Below are positions 58,029-64,000 of a stretch of 64,000 bases of DNA, in pieces. Both the position numbers and the translations under genes were made by a program. How positions within the stretch are numbered: the stretch's first letter is position 1; the number at the start of each line of letters is the position of its first letter. The notes beneath the pieces are model-generated. The model ran no database searches. It was not told where the DNA came from and saw only the letters and a program-made list of their open reading frames with translations. Source of the stretch: Bufo bufo (lineage: Eukaryota > Chordata > Amphibia > Anura > Bufonidae); the NCBI RefSeq assembly GCF_905171765.1, contig NC_053390.1, positions 163,748,666 through 163,812,665 on the forward strand, given 5' to 3'.

Positions 58029-58229
58029 CGCTGACGCCCGCACTTGTTACTGGAGGCTGGAGGGTGGAGGGAGGAGGCAGGAGCTGAATGTAAGGTAGTA
58101 TTTTAGTAAAGAGATGAGCGCTGTGCCTGTGCTAAAATTAAAGTTACTGTCTGCAGCCTGCACGGCTGCACCGATTTATTAATGTATACTACTGTGAGTG
58201 GCGGGGGGGGATCTATATGGATGACGTCA

Positions 58230-59045
58230 TGACGGCACTGTTATAGGGAGGGCGGGGGATCCGTGGATGGCACTGTTATGGGGGGGGGGTCTGTCATGTG
58301 GATGACACTTATGGGGGGGGCCGGGGGGTCTGTGGATGACACTTATGGGGGGGATCTGTGGATGGCACCATTATGGAGGGGGATCTGTGGATGACACTGT
58401 TATGGGGGGGATCTGTGGATGACACTGTTATGGGGGGATCTGTGGATGACTGTTATGGGGGGGATCTGTGGATGGCACTGTTATGGAGGGTATCTGTGAA
58501 TGGCACTGTTATGGAGGGGTATCTGTGGATGACACATAGCATAAGATGCTATATACGGTATGTGTCATCCACAGATCCCCCTCTATAACAGTGCCATCCA
58601 CAGATCCCCCCATAACAGTGCCATCCACAGATCCCCCCATAACAGTGCCATCCACAGATCCCCTCCATAACAGTGCCATCCACAGATCCTCTCCATAACA
58701 GTGCCATCCACAGATCCCTCCATAACAGTGCCATCCACAGATCCCCTCCATAACAGTGTCATCCACAGATCCTCTCCATAACAGTGACATCCACAGATCC
58801 CCCCATAACAGTGCCATCCACAGATCCCCCCATAACAGTGCCATCCACAGATCCCCTCCATAACAGTGCCATCCACAGATCCTCTCCATAACAGTGCCAT
58901 CCACAGATCCCCTCCATAACAGTGCCATCCACAGATCCCCTCCATAACAGTGCCATCCACAGATCCCCTCCATAAAAGTGCCATTCACAGATCCCCTCCA
59001 TAACAGTGCCATTCACAGATCCCCTCCATAACAGCGCCATTCACA
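58230..59045. repeat. ~29-bp minisatellite arranged as two opposed arrays
   Basis: Plus-oriented units GGATCTGTGGATGGCACTG with TTATGGGGG at 58230-58545; inverted units CATAACAGTGCCATCCACAG at 58560-59045. The turning point is a hairpin on GGATGACACATA near 58531-58575. The unit shares GGATCTGTGGATGGCAC with the array at 30140-32165. Confidence 0.92.
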
Positions 59046-59318
59046 GACAACCCCCCAGCGCCATAAATATCACTTGTAGACAAATCTGCATGTTGTTTCA
59101 AGGCGGCGTCTGGGGAGGGGCCAAGGGCGGGGCCAGGGGTGTGGCTGAAGGAGGGATCAGGGGGTGGAGCTGAAGGGGGCCCCGTCATGTATGCTGTACG
59201 GGGCCCCATGATTTCTATCAGCGGCCCTGTATACATATCTACTTTATATATGTGTATTTTACACTCTCTGTACTACAGCTTCACCACATTGAGATCTGCT
59301 CAGAAAGCTGATATACAT

Positions 59319-59660
59319 ATTACTGCTTTATCCCGTAGGATACCAGCACCATACATGTATGGTGCTGATATCCGGGTATAAAATCCCAGCGCCGTACAGC
59401 TACGGCGCTCTGATTGGACAGGCGCAGAGTCCGGCAATCACTGATAGCTGGAACCCTGCTGTATGCATCGGCATTGGTGAAAACACTGACGCCGGCACAT
59501 TAACCCTAGATGTGCCGCGGTCAGCGCTGACTGCGCACGTGGGATGTGTGGCGAGGGAGGGAGCTTCCATCGGGGCCCCGCGCTGCTGTGACGGGGACCC
59601 GATGGCAGGGAAGGCAGCCCGCTGCCTTCCGTGACAGCCTGTGAGATCCAGCCCTCTGGA
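59319..59660. other. Palindrome-rich segment missing from copy 1
   Basis: Contains CACCATACATGTATGGTG, GCGCCGTACAGCTACGGCGC and a stem CTGTGAGATCCAG / CTGGATCTCACAG at about 59638-59668. In copy 1 the flanks are joined at about 51874, leaving half of the last stem. Confidence 0.75.
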
Positions 59661-59917
59661 TCTCACAGGCAAGGTGGCTGAAGTGTATTACAGTGTGTAA
59701 TATACTTACAGCCACTGCATCACAATACAGACGTATTGTGATCCATTGTAAAGGGGATCAGACCCCCAAAAGTTGAAGTCTCAGAGTGGTACAAAAAAAT
59801 TAAGTGAAAAAAGAAGTAAAAAAATAAAGTTTTACAAAAAATTAAAAGTTTCAAGTAAAAAAAAAGGCTTCCTTTTCACAAAATAAAGTAAAACAAATTG
59901 TAAAAAAGCAGACATAT

Positions 59918-61030
59918 TAGGTATCGCTGCGTCCATATCGACCAGCTCTATAAAAATATCACATGACCTAACCCCTCAGGTGAACACCGTCAAAAGAATA
60001 AAATAAAAACTGTGCTAAAAAATAATAATTTTTGGGCACCTTACATCGCTAAAAGTGCAACACCAAGTGATCAAAAAGGTGTATGCCCCCAAAATAGTAC
60101 CAATCTAATCATCACCTCATCCTCCCAAAAATGAGCCCCTACCTAAGACAATCGCCTAAAAAATAAATATGGTTCTCAGACTATGGAGACACTAAAACAT
60201 GATTTTTTTTTTGTTTCAAAAATGCTTTTATTGTGTTAAATGAAAAAAAAAAATAAGTAGACATATTAGCAATCGCCGCGTCCGTAAGAACCTGCTCTAT
60301 AAAAATACCACATGACCTAACCCGTCAGGTGAACACCGAAAAAAAGATAAAATAAAAATGGTGTCAAAAAAGCCATTCACAAAAAGTGTAATAGCAAACG
60401 ATCTAAAAGTCATATGCACCACAAAATAGTGCCAATCAAACCGACATCTCATACCGCAAAAATTATACGCTACATAAGATAATCGCCCAAAAAAAAAAAA
60501 AAATACTATGGCTTTCAGACTATAGAGACACTAAAACATTATTTTTTTTGGTTTAAAAAATGATATTATCGTGTAAAACAAATAAATAAATAAAAGCATA
60601 CATATTAGGTATTACCACGTCCATAAGAACCTGCTGTATAAAAATATCACATTACCTAACCCCTCAGGTTAATACCGTAAATAAAATAAAAAGTGTGTCA
60701 AAAAAGCAATTTTTTGTCACCTTACATCACAAAAAGTGTAATACCAAGCGATCAAAAAGTCATATGCACCCCAAAATAGTACCAATCAAACTGTCATCTC
60801 ATACCGAAAAAAATTAGCCCCTACATAATACAGTCGCCCAAAAAAAAAAAAAAAAAATTATTATGGCTTTCAAAAATGCTTTATTATGTAAAACTGAAGC
60901 AAACAACCAAAAAAAAATAGTTATATTTGGTATTGTCGCATCCGTAACAACCTGATCTATAAAAATACAACATGATCTAACCTGTCAGATGAACATTGTA
61001 AATAACAAAAAATAAAAACGGTGCCAAAAC
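59918..61030. repeat. ~340-bp tandem repeats, duplication copy 2, four units
   Basis: AGACATATTAG/CATACATATTAG anchors at about 59909, 60262, 60598 and 60930, spaced near 340 bp. Each has a CACATGA/TACCTAACC...CAGGTGAACACCG-type block, AT-rich runs and a GACTATGGAGACACTAAAAC block. Confidence 0.88.
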
Positions 61031-61129
61031 AACAATTTTTTGTTACCTTACCTCACAAAAAGTGTAATATAGAGCAACCAAAAATCATATGTACCCTAAA
61101 ATAGTATCAACAAAACTGCCACCTTATCC

Positions 61130-61850
61130 CGTAGTTTCCAAAATGGGGTTACTTTTTGGAGTTTCTACTCTAGGGGTGCATGAGGGGGTCTTCAAATGTG
61201 ACATGGCAACTTAAAATTATCCCAGTAAAATCTGCCCTCCAAAAACTATATGGAGTTCCTTTCCTTCTGCACCCTGCCGTGTGCCCATACTGCAGTTTCT
61301 GACCACATATGGTGTGTTTCTGTTAACTATGTTAACTACAGAATCTGGGCAATTATTATTGAGTTTTGTTTAGCTGTTAACCCTTGCTTTGTTACTGGAA
61401 AAAATAGATTAAAATGGAAAATCTGCCAAAAAAGTGAAATTCTGAAACTTCATCTACATTTACCTTTAATTCTTGTGGAACACCTAAAGGGTTAACAAAG
61501 TTTGTAAAATCAGTTTTGAATAGCTTGAGGTGTGTATTTTTAAAAATGGGGTCACTTTTTTTGAGGTTCTACTCTAGGGGTGCATCAGGGGGTCTTCAAA
61601 TGTGACATGGCAAATTAAAATTATCCCAGTGAAATCTGCCCTCCAAAAACCATATGGAGTTCCTTTCCTTCTGCATCCTGCTGTGTGCCCGTACAGCAGT
61701 TTTTGACAACATATGGTGTGTTTCTGTAAACTACAGAAACAGGGCAATAAATATTGAGTTTTGTATGGCTGTTAACCCTTGCTTTGTTACTGGAAAAAAA
61801 ATATTAAAATGGAAAATCTGCCATAAAAGTGACATTCTGAAATTTCATCT
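61130..61850. repeat. Two ~400-bp direct repeats
   Basis: CAAAATGGGGT, TCTAGGGGTGCATGAGGGGG, TATGGAGTTCCTTTCCTTCT and AACCCTTGCTTTGTTACTGG appear in the same order near 61140-61400 and 61545-61800. Short frames starting MEFLSFC occur in both and reflect the repeat. Confidence 0.85.
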
Positions 61851-61851
61851 A

Positions 61852-63500
61852 CAGTCAGGTCCATAAATATTGGGACATCGACACAATTCTAACATTTTTG
61901 GCTCTATACACCACCACAATGGATTTTAAATTAAACGAATAAGATGTGCTTTAACTGCAGACTGTCAGCTTTAATTTGAGGGTATTTACATCCAAATCAG
62001 GTGAATGGTGTAGGAATTACAACAGTTTGCATATGTGCCTCCCACTTGTTAAGGGACCAAAAGTAATGAGACAGAATAATAGTCATAAATCAAACTTTCA
62101 CTTTTTAATACTTGGTTGCAAATCCTTTGCAGTCAATTACTGCCGGAAGTCTGGAACGCATAGACATCACCAGACGCTGGGTTTCATCCCTGGTGATGCT
62201 CTACCAGGCCTCTATTGCAACTGTCGTCAGTTCCTGCTTGTTCTTGGGGCATTTTCCCTTCAGTTTTGTCTTCAGCAAGTGAAATGCATGCTCAATCGGA
62301 TTCAGGTCAGGTGTTTGACTTGGCCATTGCATAACATTCCACTTCTTTCCCTTAGAAAACTCTTTGGTTGCTTTTGCAGTATGCTTTGGGTCATTGTCTA
62401 TCAGCACTGTAAAGCGCTGTCCAATGAGTTCTAAAGCATTTGGCTGAATATGAGCAGATAATATTGCCCAAAACACTTCAGAATTCATCCTGCTGCTTTT
62501 GTCAGCGGTCACATCATCAATAAATACAAGAGAACCAGTTCCATTGGCAGCCATACATGCCCACGCCATGACAATACCACCACCATGCTTCACTGATAAG
62601 GTGGTATGCTTAGAATCATGAGCAGTTTCTTTCCTTCTCCATACTCTTCTCTTCCCATCACTCTGGTACAAGTTGATCTTGGTTTCATCTGTCCATAGGA
62701 TGTTGTTCCAGAACTGTGAAGGCTTTTTTAGATGTCGTTTGGAAACTCTAATCTGGCCTTCCTGTTTTTGAGGCTCACCAATGGTTTACATCTTGTGGTG
62801 AACCCTCTGTATTCACTCTGGTGAAGTCTTCTCTTGATTGTTGACTTTGACACACATACACCTACCTCCTGGAGAGTGTTCTTGATCTGGCCAACTGTTG
62901 TGAAGGGTGTTTTCTTCACTAGGGAAATAATTCTTCGGTCATCCACCACAGCTGTTTTCCGTGGTCTTCCGGTTCTTTTGGTGTTGCTGAGCTCACCGCT
63001 GCGTTCCTTCTTTTTAAGAATGTTCCAAACAGTTGTTTTGGCCACGCCTAATGTTTTTGCTATTCCTCTGATGTTTTTGTTTTTGTTTTTTAAGCCCAAT
63101 GATGGCTTGTTTCACTGATAGTGACAGCTTTTTGGATCTCATCTTGAGAGTTGACAGCAACAGATTCCGAATGCAAATAGCACACTTGAAATGAACTCTG
63201 GACCTTTTATCTGCTCATTGTAATTGGGATAATGAGGGAATAACACACACCTGGCCATGGAACAGCTGTGAAGCCAATTGTCCCATTACTTTTGGTCCCT
63301 TAATAAGTGGGAGGCACATATGCAAACTGTTGTAATTCCTACACCGTTCACCTGATTTGGATGTAAATACCCTCAAATGAAAGCTGACAGTCTGCAATTA
63401 AAGCACATCTTGTTTGGTTCATTTCAAATCCATTGTGGTGGTGTATAGAGCCAAAAATGTTAGAATTGTGTCGATGTCCCAATATTTATGGACCTGACTG
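61852..63500 (-). mobile_element. Tc1 with long terminal repeats, 1649 bp
   Basis: Ends CAGTCAGGTCCATAAATATT on both sides; inverted similarity continues about 200 bp (through AATTCTAACATTTTTGGCTC and CCAAATCAGGTGAA). TA at 61850-61851 and 63501-63502. It sits at the inner edge of the right long inverted repeat. Confidence 0.93.
62105..63142 (-). pseudogene. Tc1 transposase with two frameshifts and one stop
   Basis: Minus-strand start MRSKKLSLSVKQAI at 63142. Frameshift in the A-rich run near 63090 (then KNIRGIAKTLGVAKTTVW, first HTH; SKSTIKRRLHQ, second HTH), single-base loss near 62735 before the first catalytic Asp (WTDET), then [21 protein letters not shown] (second Asp) and QTPDLNPIEHAF. 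A TAG at about 62198-62200 precedes the last codons ending GFATKY at 62105. Confidence 0.87.
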
Positions 63501-63826
63501 TATATCAGCTTTCTGAGCAGATGTCAATGTGGTGAAACTGTAGTATAATACACATATATACAGTAGATATGTATAAGCCAGGACACAGCTTTGCCCTCAG
63601 CCTGATGTCTAGCCCAGGGGGTCAGAGCCTAGGGGGTGTTACATAGCAGTGCTCAGATGATTCAGTCCTGCCTCTGAGTGCTCGAATTGCTCATTTGCAT
63701 ATGAATACAAATGCAGATTTCTCTGGAGCTGTTTAACATACAGACAAAAGAAAGGTACAATTTTAATCAGCATGATGAGCCCTGTCTGGTTTAATAGGCT
63801 TGATCATAGTGACAGATCCTCTTTAA

Positions 63827-64000
63827 CCACTTCCAGACTGGGCCATTTACCCCCTTCCTGACCAGGCCTAATTTAGCAAATCTGACATGTGTCACTTTAA
63901 GTGGTAATAACTTTGGAATGCTTTTACTTATCCAAGCCATTCAGAGATTGTTTTCACCTGACACATTGTACTTCATGTTAATGGTAAATTTGACTCAATA
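63827..64000. mobile_element. Start of a fifth TTAA-bounded repeat, runs off window
   Basis: Begins CCACTTCCAGACTGGGCCAT directly after TTAA 63823-63826. I recall very common frog repeats starting TTAACCACTTCC, unverified. The other end is outside the window. Confidence 0.6.

Larger units (their letters stand above)
57814..59229. mobile_element. Non-autonomous hAT element with inverted minisatellites
   Basis: Ends CAGGGCCGCTGATAG on both sides (right in reverse complement). Perfect 8-bp target duplication TATACATA at 57806-57813 and 59230-59237. The unoccupied site TTATACATATCTAC exists in duplication copy 1 (about 50831-50844). No coding capacity. Confidence 0.94.
49607..61641. repeat. Tandem segmental duplication (~5.6 kb unit)
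   Basis: Copy 1 is 49607-55210; copy 2 is 55211 to about 61641. The joint at 55204-55212 reads CTGCCC then TAGCCGG, fusing the 340-bp-repeat region to the middle of the hAT transposase. The copies share hAT middle (49607-49745 / 55211-55347), hAT right end, MITE 3 right end, the long inverted repeat and the ~340-bp tandem repeats. They differ by insertions and deletions described under findings. Confidence 0.9.
50586..63822. mobile_element. TTAA-type element with long inverted repeats (~320 bp)
   Basis: Left AGCTGCTCTGTCACCAGG after TTAA 50582-50585; right (reverse complement) AGAGGATCTGTCACTATG before TTAA 63823-63826. Inverted similarity extends about 320 bp (63502-63822 pairs with 50586-50850 plus 51795-51870, and with the copy-2 arm 57560-57813 plus 59238-59318). 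The interior has ~340-bp tandem repeats. It was expanded by the tandem duplication and by two hAT/Tc1-type insertions per copy. No transposase gene of its own seen. Confidence 0.75.

Noticed and set aside
58509..59040. Minus-strand frames rich in repeated GDLWMALLWRGSV-like units
   Set aside because: Translation of the ~29-bp minisatellite in successive frames; not a protein gene.
61250..61866. Two related frames starting MEFLSFC
   Set aside because: Similarity comes from the ~400-bp direct repeat, which is non-coding in other positions.

Overview
No single-copy host gene is recognisable in this window. It is a dense, nested transposable-element landscape from a vertebrate nuclear genome, most likely an anuran amphibian. 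That assignment is inference: a Ngaro tyrosine-recombinase retrotransposon, a CR1 LINE, a Ty3/gypsy element, several hAT elements, six different Tc1 families and a foldback MITE of a type I associate from memory with frogs all occur in 64 kb. No database search was possible. Identities and copy boundaries were judged by eye.

Layout. 1-3472: Ngaro element (reverse transcriptase-RNase H, tyrosine recombinase, hydrolase remnant, split direct repeats). 4178-6834: hAT-like non-autonomous element with two minisatellites. 8313-8637: small hAT MITE. 9427-17173: 7.7-kb hAT-type non-autonomous element holding minisatellites, a solo LTR and a Tc1; a 1.76-kb internal segment has been triplicated. 17755-18250: Harbinger-like MITE. 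18434-42277: minus-strand gypsy element with two insertion stacks. On the left is a Tc1 that itself holds a CR1. On the right an 11.5-kb hAT contains a solo LTR, which contains a Tc1, which contains a minisatellite-bearing hAT element, making five levels. 42353-44796: foldback MITE, AT-rich repeat, a second Ngaro remnant and a solo LTR.

45435-64000: a chain of five elements that abut at TTAA sites. The third holds a decayed hAT; the fourth has long inverted repeats and ~340-bp tandem repeats. A ~5.6-kb tandem duplication crosses the third/fourth boundary. Its two copies then received different insertions, so each copy supplies the empty site for insertions in the other.

The elements do not form a pathway. 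They supply machinery (DDE transposases, RT, tyrosine recombinase, integrase) and the target sites on which later elements landed. Almost every coding region is broken, but some only slightly. The Tc1 at 51960-53520 has one visible stop. The Tc1 at 28456-33139 is broken only by the hAT insertion. The hAT transposase on the minus strand at 33705-36784 has one visible stop plus the LTR insertion.
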